A stretch of 64,000 nt of DNA from Phaeobacter gallaeciensis (GCF_001678945.1 NZ_CP015124.1:2146001-2210000); one strand, 5' to 3'. Shown: positions 34,967 through 47,191, counted from the stretch's first letter. The notes: generated by a model not told the origin, from the letters alone. Translations and numbers: made by a program.

Positions 34967-36962
34967 GGGGTCGCCCCCATCACCCGGCGGGCGGTGGCGA
35001 GGATCTCCGCCACCTGCGGGATCGCCGCCTGTTCCAGATGCCCCGCATAGGGGATCGGCACCTCGGCGCTACACACCCGGGCCAAGGGGGCGTCCAGATC
35101 CCAAAAGGCCTCTTCCGCCAGGATCATGCCAATCTCAGCGGCCAGGCTCCCGCTCTTCCAACCCTCATCCACCATCACAGCGCGGCGGGTCTTGCGCACC
35201 GAGGACAGGATCGTCTCCCGGTCCAGGGGCCGCAGCGAGCGCAGGTCGATCACCTCCGCGTCGATGCCTTCCTGCGCCAGCGCCTCGGCCGCCTCCAGCG
35301 TCTTGAACAGGGATCCGCCATAGGTGATCAGCGAAATATCCGTGCCCGCCCGCCGGACCACGGCGCGGTCGATATCCACGGAACCAGCGTTTTCGGCCAG
35401 CTCCCCCTCGCGGTTATAAAGCATGACGTTTTCAAAGATCAGCACCGGGTCAGGATCCTCAAGCGCGGTCCAGAGCATGCCACGCGCGTCCTCCAAAGTT
35501 GCAGGCGCCAGCACCCGCAGGCCGGGGATATGGGCGTACCAGCCTTCGAGTGAATGCGAATGCTGCGCCGCCAGCTGCCGCCCCGCGCCGGTGGCCATGC
35601 GGATCACCACCGGCACCCCGAACTGGTTGTTCGACATATGGCGGAAGGTGGCGGCGGTGTTGAGGATCTGGTCCAGCGCCAGCAGCGAGAAGTTGACCGT
35701 CATCACCTCGACAATGGGCCGCATCCCGGCAATGGCAGCGCCAATCCCGGCACCGGTGAACCCGGATTCCGACAGCGGTGTATCGCGGATGCGGTCCTCA
35801 CCGAACTGATCGAGCAGCCCCTTGGAGACCGCATAGCAGCCACCGTAACGGCCAACGTCCTCTCCCATCAGGAAGACACGGGGATCGCGGGTCATGGCAT
35901 CGATGATGCTCGCGCGCACTGCGGCGCGGTAGGTGGTGGTGACAGGTTTTCCGGGCGGCGCGACCTCGGGCGGCGCGGGCCGATCAGGCGACATTACATA
36001 TTTGGCGAGGTCCGCCACCGGCTCCTCTGTGCCACTTTCGGCAAAGGCGACGGCCTCGGCAATCTCGGCGTCAACCTCCGCGGTGATGTCATCCACTTCG
36101 CCCGCGCGCAGCAGATGATTTTCCTCGGCCCAGGTCTGGAACCGGACGATTGGCCCCTTGGCGCGCCAGTCGGCGACCTCCTCCTTGGGGCGGTAAAGCT
36201 GGGCATCGAACATGGAATGCGCGCGGAAACGGTAAGTGCGGCATTCCAGAAATTGCGGCTTGCCGGAGTCGGCAATCGCCTTCAAAGCCTTCCGCGCAGC
36301 GCCTTCAACGGCGACGATATCCATGCCATCCACAACGTGGCTGTCGATGCCATAGCTGGCCGCCTTGGCGTGAATGTCGGTCTGCGATTCCGAGCGGTCC
36401 AGTGCCGTGCCCATGGCATAGCCGTTGTTTTCACAAACGAACAAAACCGGCAGATCCCAGAGCGCGGCAAGGTTCAGACTTTCATGGAACTCGCCTTCGG
36501 CCACCGCGCCCTCGCCAAAGAAACAGGCGGTGACGGCCTCGGCCCTTTGCATCCGGTCGGCCAGCGCAAGGCCAGCGGCCAGAGGCAAGCCACCGCCGAC
36601 GATGGCATTGCCGCCGTAGAAATTGTGATCGCGGCTGAACATGTGCATCGAACCGCCCCGCCCCCCGGCGCAGCCTTCAGCCTTGCCGTACATTTCCGCC
36701 AGGACGCGGCCCATGGGCACCCCGCGCATCAGCGCATGACCGTGTTCGCGGTAGGTGGCGACCACCCGGTCCTGCGGGCTGAGCAACGGGATGATGCCCG
36801 CCGCAACCGCTTCCTCCCCATCATAGAGATGCAGGAACCCACGTATCTTTTCGCGGGAGTAGAGTTCGGCGCATTTGTCCTCGAAATGGCGGATGCGGAT
36901 CATCGCCTTCAGCAGCTCGCGGACATGGGCGTGGTCAAGGCGGGGTTTCACATGGTCGATGC

Positions 36963-36966
<4 letters not shown>
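34963..36966 (-). CDS. Fused 2-oxoacid dehydrogenase E1 alpha-beta
   Basis: This 667-residue protein joins the E1 alpha part (about residues 1-325) and the beta part (about 340-667), which are separate genes in most bacteria. The alpha part binds thiamine diphosphate with [13 protein letters not shown] and CENNGYAMG. The beta part starts at [12 protein letters not shown] and has EDVGRYGG. Closest known types are the acetoin and pyruvate dehydrogenase E1 proteins. The upstream acetate-CoA ligase overlaps by 4 bases (ATGA). Together with E2 it should make acetyl-CoA or another acyl-CoA. Confidence 0.9.
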
Positions 36967-38714
<1,748 letters not shown>

Positions 38715-38792
38715 GATGATCCTCCCCTCCGCTTGCCGCGCCACGCCGGGGCGCGTCTTTGACAATCATAGGTGGCGGGATGGCCCGCGCAG

Positions 38793-38806
38793 ATGACCAG
38801 GATCAA
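38793..38806. promoter_or_regulatory. FNR/Dnr-like box upstream of the acsA operon
   Basis: ATGAC, the spacer CAGG and ATCAA form an FNR-like palindrome with a perfect right half and 3 of 5 in the left half. It is centred 86 bases before the acsA ATG, in a 169-base gap. It is weaker than the N-ATPase site but has the same spacing to the start codon. Confidence 0.45.
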
Positions 38807-38883
38807 AGCGCGGCGCTTTTCCCTCCTTCTGGAAACGACCGGCGATAGGGGCACGGCGGGGCAAGCCCCGCCAAACCGATGCA

Positions 38884-41800
38884 TTATGCCGTGTCGCGAC
38901 CGCCGCGGAACGCCCAGTAGATCGCCGGGATGACCAGCAGCGTCAGCGCGGTAGAGGTCGCCAGCCCGAACAGCAGTGAAATCCCCAGCCCCTGGAAAAT
39001 CGGATCGACCAGAATAAAGGCCGCGCCCGACATCGCCGTGATCGCCGTCAGGAAGATCGGCAGGAACCGCACGCCCCCTGCCGCCAGCAGCGCATCATGC
39101 AGCGAACGTCCGTTGTCCTGTTCGCGGCGGATGAAATCCACCAACAGGATCGAGTTCCGCACGATAATCCCGGCAAGGCTGATGAAACCGATCATCGATG
39201 TCGCCGTGAAGGGCGCATCCATCGCCCAGTGGCCCAGGGTGATCCCGATCAGAGTCAGCGGGATCGGCGTCATGATCACCAGCGGTAGCTTGAAGCTGCG
39301 GAACTGGCCAACGATCAGGAAATAGATCCCGATGAGCGCCGCACCAAAGGCCGCACCCATATCGCGGAAAGTGACATAGGTGACCTCCCACTCGCCATCC
39401 CACAAAAGGATCGGATTGCTCTCATCCATCGGCTGACCGTAAAGGGTGACCTCAGGCTTCATCCCCTCGGGCCAATCGCGGGCGTCGATCTCCTCCTGCA
39501 CCGCGATCATGCCGTAGATCGGCGCTTCGAACCGGCCCGCCAGATCGGCGGTGACCATCTCCAGATCCAGCCCGTTCTTGCGGAACACCGGCCATGAGCC
39601 TTGCTCGACCGAGACGCGTACCACTTCGCCCAGTTCCACGTTGCCCTCACCGATGCCGGCGGGACCGCGGGCGGGCAAGGGTGTCGCCAGCAGCGCTTCG
39701 GTGACCTGACGGCGCTCCTCGCTCAGCTTCAGACTGATCGGGATGGGCCGCACCCCGCCGCCGCGCTGGGAATAACCAACAGTGGTGCCATGGAACAGCA
39801 GCGACAGCGTGTCATAGACCGCGCTTTGCTCCACCCCGTGGAAATCAAGGCTGGCCTGATCGATCTCGATCCGCAGCCGTTCGGGCGGGTGACCGAAACT
39901 GTCGTCCACATCGACGATGAAATCCACGTCCGTAAAGATCTCGCGCAGGCCGGTGGCCACCTCGCGGCGGGTTTCAGGATCGGGGCCATAGACCTCAGCC
40001 AGCAGCGTCGCCAGAACCGGCGGTCCGGGCGGCACCTCGACCACCTTGACCGATGTGCCTTCTGGCAGATCCACCTCGGCCAGCCGCGCGCGCAGGTCCA
40101 GCGCGATGGCATGGCTTTGGCGATCACGCTCTTCCGAGTCGGCCAGGTTGATCTGCAGATCGCCCAGTTCCGGGTTCTGCCGCACGAAGTAATGCCGCAC
40201 GAGGCCGTTGAAGTTGAACGGCGCCGCAGTACCTGCATAGGCTTGGATGCTTTCGATCTCGGGGATTTCGGCCGCCGCCTGCGACAGTGCGAACAGGGCG
40301 CGCTCGGTGTCTTCCAGTGTCGCGCCTTCCTGCAGATCGACGATCACCTGCACTTCGGACTTGTCATCAAAGGGCAGAAGTTTCACGACCACCGACTGGG
40401 TGCCGAACAGGGTGACCGAGGCCCCGGTGGCCACAAAGACGAGGATCAGGAAAATGGCCGCGCCGCTGCGGCTGGCCAGCAAGGGCCGGGCAATGGCGCG
40501 ATAGATGCGGGCCATGCGGGAATCCTCGCCGTGACCATCCTCTACCCCATGAGCCGCAACAGCGCCCGGTTTCCGCCGCTGAAGCCGCAGCATGATCCAG
40601 GGCGCAAAGATCACCGCCACGAAAAAGCTGAGAATCATCGCCGCCGAAGCATTAGTGGGAATGGGACTCATGTAGGGGCCCATCATGCCGGAGACAAACA
40701 GCATAGGCAGCAAGGCAAAGACGATGGTGAGCGTCGCGATGATGGTCGGATTGCCCACCTCGGCTACCCCGCGCAGGGCGACCTTGGTCTTGTCGCCATT
40801 GGGATCCAGCCGCCAATGGCGGGCGATATTTTCCACCACCACGATGGCGTCATCCACCAGGATCCCGATCGAGAAGATCAGCGCGAAGAGCGACACCCGG
40901 TTGATCGTGAACCCCATCAGGTAGGAGGCGGCAAAGGTCATCAGGATGGTGGCGGGAATGATGATCAGCGTCACCACTCCTTCACGCCAGCCGATGAAGA
41001 CCACGATCATCAGGAAGATCGACACGCTGGCCCCCGCAAGGTGCGAGAACAGCTCGTCCGATTTCTTCTGCGCCGTCTCACCGTAGTTGCGGGTGACCTC
41101 AACCTCCAGCGCATCGGGCAGGAAATCGCGTTCAGCGATCTCCAGCCGCTGCAGCAGCTCCTTGGCCACGTTGACAGCATTGGCGCCTTCACGTTTGGCA
41201 AAGGCAAGCGAGACCGCCGGTCGTGGTGTGGCCTCTCCAGGGTGCAGGGTCCAGGCGCGGTTGTCGGCATCGGCGGGCGCAATGCTGACGCGGGCGACGT
41301 CCTTGACATAGACCGGGCGCCCGTCACGGGTGGTGACCAGCAATAGGCCCAGATCGGGCTTGCCAACCAGGCTCTGCCCGCTCAGCAAATCGCGGGAGGC
41401 GCCGGTCTGGCGCACCCGGCCCAACAACTCAGACCGGTTGGCATTGCGCACCTTCTCGGCCAGTTGCTCCAGCGTGACACCATAAAGGGCCAGCGCCGCC
41501 GTGTCCGGCTCCACCCGGATTTCGGTGCGGCTGTCACCAACGATATAGGTGCGGCCCACGTCATCGGCCTTGGACAGTTCCGACATCAGCTGCGAGGCGA
41601 CTTCGCCCAGGTTTGCCCTGTCCCACCGCTCTGCCTCATCGCGCGGCAGATCCGCGCGCGGGGCGAGTGACAGAACCAGAATGGCGACGTCGTTGACCCC
41701 GCGCCCGATGATCAGAGGCTCCGGAATGCCGATGGGCAGTTGGTCGAAATTTGCTCGGATTTCTGAATGAACGCGGAGGATGGCGTCATCCTCGGGAACG

Positions 41801-42156
41801 CCCACCTCGAACCGGGCGGTGGCCATGATACGGTCGTCAAAGCTCTGACTGTAGACATGTTCGACGCCGGGCAGGCGCTGCAGCAGTGCCTCGATCGGTT
41901 TGGCGACAAGCTCCACCGCGTCATCGGCGGCCAACCCGTTGGCCTGGATGAAGACATCCACCATGGGCACCGAGATCTGCGGCTCTTCCTCGCGCGGCAG
42001 CAGCAGCAGGGCCACAAACCCCAGAATCAGAGCCGCAATCAGCAGCAGCGGCGTCAGCGGTGAGTTTATAAAGGCGCGTGAAATGGAACCCGCAATGCCC
42101 AGCGATTCCCCGGCCCCGTCATCGGTGCGCGCGTCGGTGTTGGGTGTCGTGCTCAT
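38884..42156 (-). CDS. RND family efflux permease
   Basis: This 1090-residue inner-membrane pump has the RND layout of two repeats, each with a large periplasmic loop, and about twelve helices. The N-terminal PREEEPQI string after helix 1 and the proton-relay aspartates in ILVDDAIVVVENI are intact. It overlaps the adaptor gene by 4 bases. No outer-membrane channel gene is beside it, so it would need a TolC-like partner from elsewhere. Substrate is unknown. An FNR-like box precedes the operon. Confidence 0.9.
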   Translation of the reverse strand: MSTTPNTDARTDDGAGESLGIAGSISRAFINSPLTPLLLIAALILGFVALLLLPREEEPQISVPMVDVFIQANGLAADDAVELVAKPIEALLQRLPGVEHVYSQSFDDRIMATARFEVGVPEDDAILRVHSEIRANFDQLPIGIPEPLIIGRGVNDVAILVLSLAPRADLPRDEAERWDRANLGEVASQLMSELSKADDVGRTYIVGDSRTEIRVEPDTAALALYGVTLEQLAEKVRNANRSELLGRVRQTGASRDLLSGQSLVGKPDLGLLLVTTRDGRPVYVKDVARVSIAPADADNRAWTLHPGEATPRPAVSLAFAKREGANAVNVAKELLQRLEIAERDFLPDALEVEVTRNYGETAQKKSDELFSHLAGASVSIFLMIVVFIGWREGVVTLIIIPATILMTFAASYLMGFTINRVSLFALIFSIGILVDDAIVVVENIARHWRLDPNGDKTKVALRGVAEVGNPTIIATLTIVFALLPMLFVSGMMGPYMSPIPTNASAAMILSFFVAVIFAPWIMLRLQRRKPGAVAAHGVEDGHGEDSRMARIYRAIARPLLASRSGAAIFLILVFVATGASVTLFGTQSVVVKLLPFDDKSEVQVIVDLQEGATLEDTERALFALSQAAAEIPEIESIQAYAGTAAPFNFNGLVRHYFVRQNPELGDLQINLADSEERDRQSHAIALDLRARLAEVDLPEGTSVKVVEVPPGPPVLATLLAEVYGPDPETRREVATGLREIFTDVDFIVDVDDSFGHPPERLRIEIDQASLDFHGVEQSAVYDTLSLLFHGTTVGYSQRGGGVRPIPISLKLSEERRQVTEALLATPLPARGPAGIGEGNVELGEVVRVSVEQGSWPVFRKNGLDLEMVTADLAGRFEAPIYGMIAVQEEIDARDWPEGMKPEVTLYGQPMDESNPILLWDGEWEVTYVTFRDMGAAFGAALIGIYFLIVGQFRSFKLPLVIMTPIPLTLIGITLGHWAMDAPFTATSMIGFISLAGIIVRNSILLVDFIRREQDNGRSLHDALLAAGGVRFLPIFLTAITAMSGAAFILVDPIFQGLGISLLFGLATSTALTLLVIPAIYWAFRGGRDTA

Positions 42157-43169
42157 TGCTGCGCCGCCTCATAGGGGGTCAGCCGGTCGCCGGGCTTCAG
42201 CCCCGCCAGAACCTCGATCCCGCCATCGACACGCACGCCAGGCTGCACCACCACTTCGGCATCGCTGTCGAGCCGGGCAAAGGTGACACCGTGGCGCTGC
42301 TGCAGATACCCTTCGGGCACCACGATGGCGGGGCGCTGGCCGGTGGCGATCAGCAGCCGCACCCGTTCCCCGACAAAGAAATCGCCCAGCCCCTCGGCCT
42401 CCACATCGACCACGACCTGACCGGCCACCAGCTCGGGATAGATCTTGGCGACGCGTCCATCGCTTTGCACCTCGGTGTTGGTCAGCGCGCCGCGCGCCAG
42501 AATGCGCACGGTTTCACCGGTTTCCAGATAGCGGGCGTGGCGTTCCGGCAATTCGGTGCGCAGCACGAAATTCTCGGTGGCGATGGTGGCGATGGTTTCG
42601 CCGGGATTGACGAACATGCCATCCACCACCGGCACGCTGAGGATCCGACCCGCTTCGGGCGCCAGTACAATCCCCTCGGCCTGACGCGCCTGCAACAGAT
42701 CCCGCTGGGCCTGCTGGGCGGCCAAATTTTCCTCGGCCACGTTCAGCGCCGTCTGCGCCTGATCCACCGCCGTTTTGGGCGAGGCGCCCCGCTCGCGCAG
42801 CTCCAGGGCGCGGGTCAGATCAATCCGCGCAAGGGCGATCTGCGCCTCCAGCGCCCGGATGCCGGCCTCAACCCCGGCGATCTCAAGCGCCAGCTTTTCA
42901 TCGACGATCCGCGCCAGGGTCTCGCCGCTTGCGACGCTGTCGCCTTCCTCCGCGCTCAGCTCGTACAGGTTGCCGGACAGGCGGGCGCGGGCAAGGGCGC
43001 GTTTCACGCTTTCGACCTTGCCGAACACCGGCCGCCAGTCAGAGACCTCGGTCATCTCAACATCAAAAGCCTGCGCATGGACCCCGTTTGAGGCCAGCAG
43101 GCAGATCACCGGCAGCAAGGCACGCAGTGATGAAATTCGGAGCGGCAAGGCTCGGGGCGAAAAGCGCAT
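42153..43169 (-). CDS. RND efflux periplasmic adaptor (membrane fusion protein)
   Basis: This 338-residue adaptor has a Sec-type leader (hydrophobic core about residues 14-29, likely cut near HAQA). A barrel-sandwich part follows with paired lipoyl-like halves around a coiled-coil hairpin (about residues 85-150), and a beta-barrel comes after it. It connects the RND pump to an outer-membrane channel. It is the first gene of the pump operon; the ATGA overlap couples it to the permease. Confidence 0.88.
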   Translation of the reverse strand: MRFSPRALPLRISSLRALLPVICLLASNGVHAQAFDVEMTEVSDWRPVFGKVESVKRALARARLSGNLYELSAEEGDSVASGETLARIVDEKLALEIAGVEAGIRALEAQIALARIDLTRALELRERGASPKTAVDQAQTALNVAEENLAAQQAQRDLLQARQAEGIVLAPEAGRILSVPVVDGMFVNPGETIATIATENFVLRTELPERHARYLETGETVRILARGALTNTEVQSDGRVAKIYPELVAGQVVVDVEAEGLGDFFVGERVRLLIATGQRPAIVVPEGYLQQRHGVTFARLDSDAEVVVQPGVRVDGGIEVLAGLKPGDRLTPYEAAQQ

Positions 43170-43520
43170 ATTCGTTCCTCTTCAGGGCTTGGGGTCGCGC
43201 AACATGACTGGTTCCGCACCGAAAGCTTTGGCCGACACATTCGCAGGGCGAAATGTATCGGGCTTTGACCTAGCTCAACCAACCATCCCAAAGGTTGCAT
43301 GAAAAACAAAGCTTTTGATCGTGGAAACCTCGACAATTGCGCCCTGGTGGGGCCGGTCCGGGAGCGTTCCCCCGTTGAAACCCAACCTTGATCCTTTCCA
43401 AATCGCCTTTGACACACGCTCACTCATTCCATTGCGTCATGAATTGAGCTTGCATACTCATTGGAAATCCGCCCCCATCTGGAGGATAACCCCAACCGGA
43501 CACTGACATGAGGACATCAG
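43170..43520. other. Divergent regulatory region between the RND and E1 operons
   Basis: This 351-base non-coding stretch separates two divergent operons. It contains an FNR-like palindrome (43265-43278, separate entry) nearer the RND side and a GAGGACATCAG ribosome binding site before the E1 gene at 43521. No other gene or RNA is recognised. Confidence 0.5.
43265..43278. promoter_or_regulatory. FNR/Dnr-like box upstream of the RND operon
   Basis: TTGAC, the spacer CTAG and CTCAA match TTGAY-N4-RTCAA except for one base, and form a nearly perfect palindrome. The centre is 103 bases before the adaptor ATG and 250 before the divergent E1 gene. It resembles the sites at 29463 and 38793 in form and distance to the start codon. 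Confidence 0.5.
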
Positions 43521-45710
43521 ATGGATCGCGCCCAGATCGTGCATCAGAATTTTCTGGACCGGGTTGCAGCCGGACAGTTGCCAGCCGGAGCTTCACCGCG
43601 CAGCGGGCTTGCCCCAGAAACAGCCGTCGCGGTCTACCGCGCCCAGGTGCTGAGCCGGGCGCTGGATCTGACCAGCCGCGCCATGCAGAAGGCCGGTGAG
43701 GGGTTCTATACCATCGGCTCCTCCGGCCACGAAGGCATGGCCGCCGTCGCCCGTGCCCTCCGCGCCGATGACATGGCCTTCCTCCATTACCGCGACGCCG
43801 CCTTCCAGATTGCCCGCGCCGACCAGGTGCCGGGGCAGCGCATCGCCTGGGACATGCTGCTGTCCTTTGCCTGTTCTTCCGAGGATCCCACCTCGGGCGG
43901 ACGGCACAAGGTTCTGGGCTCCAAGGCACTGATGATCCCGCCGCAGACCTCCACCATCGCCAGCCACCTGCCCAAGGCGGTCGGTGCCGCCTATTCGGTG
44001 GGGGCGGCGCGCCGCCACCGCCCGGAACATCAGGTGCTGGCCGATGACAGCATCGTCATGTGTTCCTTTGGCGATGCCTCGGCCAACCACTCTACCGCGC
44101 AGGGCGCGATCAACACGGCGGGCTGGACCTCCGTGCAGTCGATTCCGCTGCCGCTTCTGTTCGTCTGCGAGGATAACGGGATCGGCATTTCCACCAAGAC
44201 GCCAACCGGCTGGATCGAATCCTCGATGGCGGGGCGGCCCGGTATCAAGTATTTCAAGACCGACGGGCTGGATCTCTACGAGGCCTACGCCACTGCGCTG
44301 GAGGCCGCCGAATACGTGCGGGCGCGGCGCAAGCCCGCCTTCCTGCACCTGCGCACCGTGCGTCTTTATGGCCATGCGGGCGCCGATGTGCCCACCACCT
44401 ATCTGGCAAAGTCCGAGGTTGAAGCCGATGAGGCGAACGATCCGCTGCTGCACTCCGTGCGCCTTCTGGCCGAGGCAGGCGCGCTGGAGCCGCAGGAGGC
44501 GTTGAAGATCTATAACGACACCTGCGACCGCGTGGAACGCATCCGGACCGAGGTCGTCACCCGCCCGCATCTGAAAACCGGCGCCGATGTGGCCGCCAGC
44601 CTGATCCCGCCCGCGCGGGCCTGCACGCCCACCAACGGGGTGCCCCCGGAAAAACGCGCCGAGACCTTTGGCAGCGACATGCGCGCCATGGACGAGCCAC
44701 AGCCGATGTCCCGCCTGATCAACTGGGCATTAACCGATCTGATGCTGGAGCATGGCGAAATCGTCATGATGGGCGAGGACGTGGGCCGCAAGGGCGGCGT
44801 CTATGGCGTAACGCAGAAGCTGCACCAGCGGTTCGGCCCCGACCGGATGATCGACACGCTCTTGGATGAACAATCCATCCTTGGGCTGGCCATCGGCATG
44901 GGCCACAACGGCTTCCTGCCGATGCCAGAGATCCAGTTCCTTGCCTATCTGCATAACGCCGAGGATCAGATCCGCGGCGAGGCTGCGACGCTGCCGTTCT
45001 TTTCGAACGGGCAGTTCTCGAACCCGATGGTGCTGCGCATTGCCGGGCTTGGCTATCAAAAGGGTTTTGGCGGGCATTTCCACAACGACAACTCCTTGGC
45101 CGTGCTGCGCGACATTCCGGGGATCGTCATCGCCTGCCCCTCGGACGGGGCCGAGGCCGCGATGATGATGCGCGAAGCAGTTCGCCTTGCCCGCGAGGAG
45201 CAGCGGGTCGTGGTCTTTGTCGAGCCTATCGCACTATATCCCATGCGCGACCTGCATGAGACCAAGGACGGCGGCTGGATGCGGAGCTACCCTGCCCCGG
45301 ATCAACGGATCGCACTAGGAGAGGTCGGCATCGACGGCGATGGCACCGATCTGGCCATCGTGACCTATGGCAACGGGCGGTATCTGTCGACACAGGCCAA
45401 GGCCGAACTGGAAGCCAAAGGCATCAAGACCCGCATCATCGATCTGCGCTGGCTGGCGCCGCTCCCGGCGGAGGCGCTGCTGGAGGCGACCAAGGGCTGC
45501 AAACACGTACTGATCGTGGATGAATGCCGCACCACCGGCAGCCAGTCCGAGGGGTTGATGGCGCTGTTCACCGAAAACGGCGTCACGGCGCTCGCCCGCC
45601 ATGCGGCGGGGGATTGCTTTATCGCGACCGGGCCCGCCTATGCGGCCACTCTGCCGTCCAAGGATAGCATTCTGGCCGCCGCGCTGGACCTGACCGGAGG
45701 TGCAAAATGA
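43521..45710 (+). CDS. Second fused 2-oxoacid dehydrogenase E1 alpha-beta
   Basis: This 729-residue protein again fuses the alpha part (about residues 1-360) and the beta part (about 390-729). It is of a different subfamily from the E1 at 34963, closer to branched-chain 2-oxoacid dehydrogenases. The thiamine diphosphate region reads GDASANHSTAQGA and then CEDNGIGIS; the GDG of the usual motif is GDA here. The beta part has GEDVGRKGGVYGV. GAGGACATCAG precedes the ATG. No E2 or E3 lies next to it; instead it overlaps a malonyltransferase-like gene by 4 bases. Whether it uses the E2 from 33803 is unknown. Confidence 0.88.
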   Translation: MDRAQIVHQNFLDRVAAGQLPAGASPRSGLAPETAVAVYRAQVLSRALDLTSRAMQKAGEGFYTIGSSGHEGMAAVARALRADDMAFLHYRDAAFQIARADQVPGQRIAWDMLLSFACSSEDPTSGGRHKVLGSKALMIPPQTSTIASHLPKAVGAAYSVGAARRHRPEHQVLADDSIVMCSFGDASANHSTAQGAINTAGWTSVQSIPLPLLFVCEDNGIGISTKTPTGWIESSMAGRPGIKYFKTDGLDLYEAYATALEAAEYVRARRKPAFLHLRTVRLYGHAGADVPTTYLAKSEVEADEANDPLLHSVRLLAEAGALEPQEALKIYNDTCDRVERIRTEVVTRPHLKTGADVAASLIPPARACTPTNGVPPEKRAETFGSDMRAMDEPQPMSRLINWALTDLMLEHGEIVMMGEDVGRKGGVYGVTQKLHQRFGPDRMIDTLLDEQSILGLAIGMGHNGFLPMPEIQFLAYLHNAEDQIRGEAATLPFFSNGQFSNPMVLRIAGLGYQKGFGGHFHNDNSLAVLRDIPGIVIACPSDGAEAAMMMREAVRLAREEQRVVVFVEPIALYPMRDLHETKDGGWMRSYPAPDQRIALGEVGIDGDGTDLAIVTYGNGRYLSTQAKAELEAKGIKTRIIDLRWLAPLPAEALLEATKGCKHVLIVDECRTTGSQSEGLMALFTENGVTALARHAAGDCFIATGPAYAATLPSKDSILAAALDLTGGAK

Positions 45711-46741
45711 CCCGCAAGGCCGTACTGATCTGCCCCGGGCGGGGCACCTACAACAAACCCGAACTCGGCTACCTGCACCGCCACCACGGGGACAAGGCGG
45801 CGCTATTTGCGGGCTTTGACGCCCAGCGCAGCGCCGCAGGACAGGAAGAGGTCACCACGCTGGACGGGGCCACCCGGTTCTCGGTCTCGAAATATTCCCG
45901 CGGAGATATCGCATCGCCGCTGATCTATGCTGCTTCGCTGGCAGATGCGCAGTCTCTGGCGAAGGATATCGAGGTTGTCGCGGTCACTGGCAATTCCATG
46001 GGCTGGTACATTGCCCTGGCCGCCGCCGGGGCGCTCAGCGCCGAGGACGGCTTTACCGTGGTCAACACCATGGGCACGCTGATGCAGGAGCAATTGATCG
46101 GCGGGCAGCTGGTCTATCCTTTCGCAGGCGCTGACTGGCAGAACGATCCCGCCCGCAAGGCGGAACTGCTTGCGATCGTGGCCGATATCAACACTCGCGC
46201 GGGCCACGATCTGGTACTGTCCATTGATCTGGGCGGTATGCTGGTCTTGGCCGGGAACGAGGCGGGCCTGTCTGCCTTTGAGGCTGCCGTGCCGGTGGTC
46301 GAGGAGCGGTTCCCCATGCGCCTGGCCAATCACGCGGCCTTCCATACCTCCCTTCAAGCCCCCGTCGCTGCCGAGGGGCGCAAACGTCTGGCCGCAGGCA
46401 TGTTCAGCCAGCCCAAGGTGCCGCTCATTGACGGGCGCGGTCATGTCTGGTGGCCCGGCGCCACCGATACGCAGGCGCTGTGGGATTACACGCTCGGCCA
46501 TCAGGTGGTGGAGCCTTATGATTTCACCCGCGCGGTGCAGAACGGGGCGCTGGAGTTTGCGCCGGATCTCTTCATCGTCACCGGCCCCGGCACCACGCTG
46601 GGCGGCGCGGTGGCGCAATCGCTGGTGCACGCGGGCTGGCAGGGTATGAGTGGCAAGGCTGATTTCAAGGCACAGCAGGCCAAGGCGCCCTCCCTGATCT
46701 CGATGGGCGATGACGCGCAGCGCGCGATTGTCACGGGTTAG
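45707..46741 (+). CDS. Malonyltransferase-like (FabD-fold) protein with altered active site
   Basis: This 344-residue protein has the FabD fold. The catalytic Ser is S97 in GNSMGWY (usual GHSLG) and the His is H213 in AFHTSL. At the position of the malonate-binding Arg of FabD (the Arg in RGxxMQ, R117 in E. coli) it has M122 in TMGTLMQ. Loss of that Arg in related enzymes reduces malonyl use, so another acyl group or a hydrolase role is likely; this is inferred. It overlaps the E1 stop by 4 bases, so the two should act together. Confidence 0.75.
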   Translation: MTRKAVLICPGRGTYNKPELGYLHRHHGDKAALFAGFDAQRSAAGQEEVTTLDGATRFSVSKYSRGDIASPLIYAASLADAQSLAKDIEVVAVTGNSMGWYIALAAAGALSAEDGFTVVNTMGTLMQEQLIGGQLVYPFAGADWQNDPARKAELLAIVADINTRAGHDLVLSIDLGGMLVLAGNEAGLSAFEAAVPVVEERFPMRLANHAAFHTSLQAPVAAEGRKRLAAGMFSQPKVPLIDGRGHVWWPGATDTQALWDYTLGHQVVEPYDFTRAVQNGALEFAPDLFIVTGPGTTLGGAVAQSLVHAGWQGMSGKADFKAQQAKAPSLISMGDDAQRAIVTG

Positions 46742-46744
46742 GGT

Positions 46745-47179
46745 CTAATCAGCCCTGCGAACAGGCCCGTGATCGGCGGCGCATTGGCTATGATCGCCAA
46801 GCGCCGTCAGCACCTTGCAATGACCGCCATTGCCCCCGTCACACAGATGGGAAATACGTTCCAACTCGCTCGCCAGTTGCTGCAACCGTGCAATGCGGGC
46901 GCGCACCTGATCAAGCTGCGCGCGGGCGATGCGGTTGGCCTCGGCGCAATCTTCGCCCAGCTCCCCGTCCAGCGCCATCAGCACCTTGATATCCTCCAGC
47001 GCAAAACCAAGGTCGCGGGCGTGTTTGATAAAGCCCAGCGCCTCAAGGCCGTCCTGACCATAGCGGCGCTGGTTGCCCGCATTGCGCCCGGCAGGCGGCA
47101 ACAGGCCAATCTCCTCGTAGTATCGGATGGTGGGCACCTTGACCCCCGTTGCCTTGGACAGCGCGCCGATGGAAAACAT
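46745..47179 (-). CDS. MerR family metal-responsive regulator (CadR/PbrR/ZntR-like)
   Basis: This 144-residue activator has an N-terminal MerR HTH (VPTIRYYEEIGLLPPAGR, about residues 15-32), a dimerisation coiled coil, and Cys residues at C78, C113 and C121. These sit where CadR/PbrR proteins bind Cd, Pb or Zn. It is divergent from a cation transporter gene. The intervening promoter has a 19-base spacer and a perfect dyad, the MerR hallmark. The regulator should activate the transporter when soft metal ions are in excess. It is convergent with the malonyltransferase-like gene, with a 3-base gap. Confidence 0.85.
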   Translation of the reverse strand: MFSIGALSKATGVKVPTIRYYEEIGLLPPAGRNAGNQRRYGQDGLEALGFIKHARDLGFALEDIKVLMALDGELGEDCAEANRIARAQLDQVRARIARLQQLASELERISHLCDGGNGGHCKVLTALGDHSQCAADHGPVRRAD

Positions 47180-47191
47180 TTTAGCCCCCTC

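Noticed and set aside
39601-41346. 581-residue plus-strand frame over the RND permease gene
   Set aside because: Antisense shadow with His/Gln/Gly-rich composition; the RND protein on the other strand is intact.
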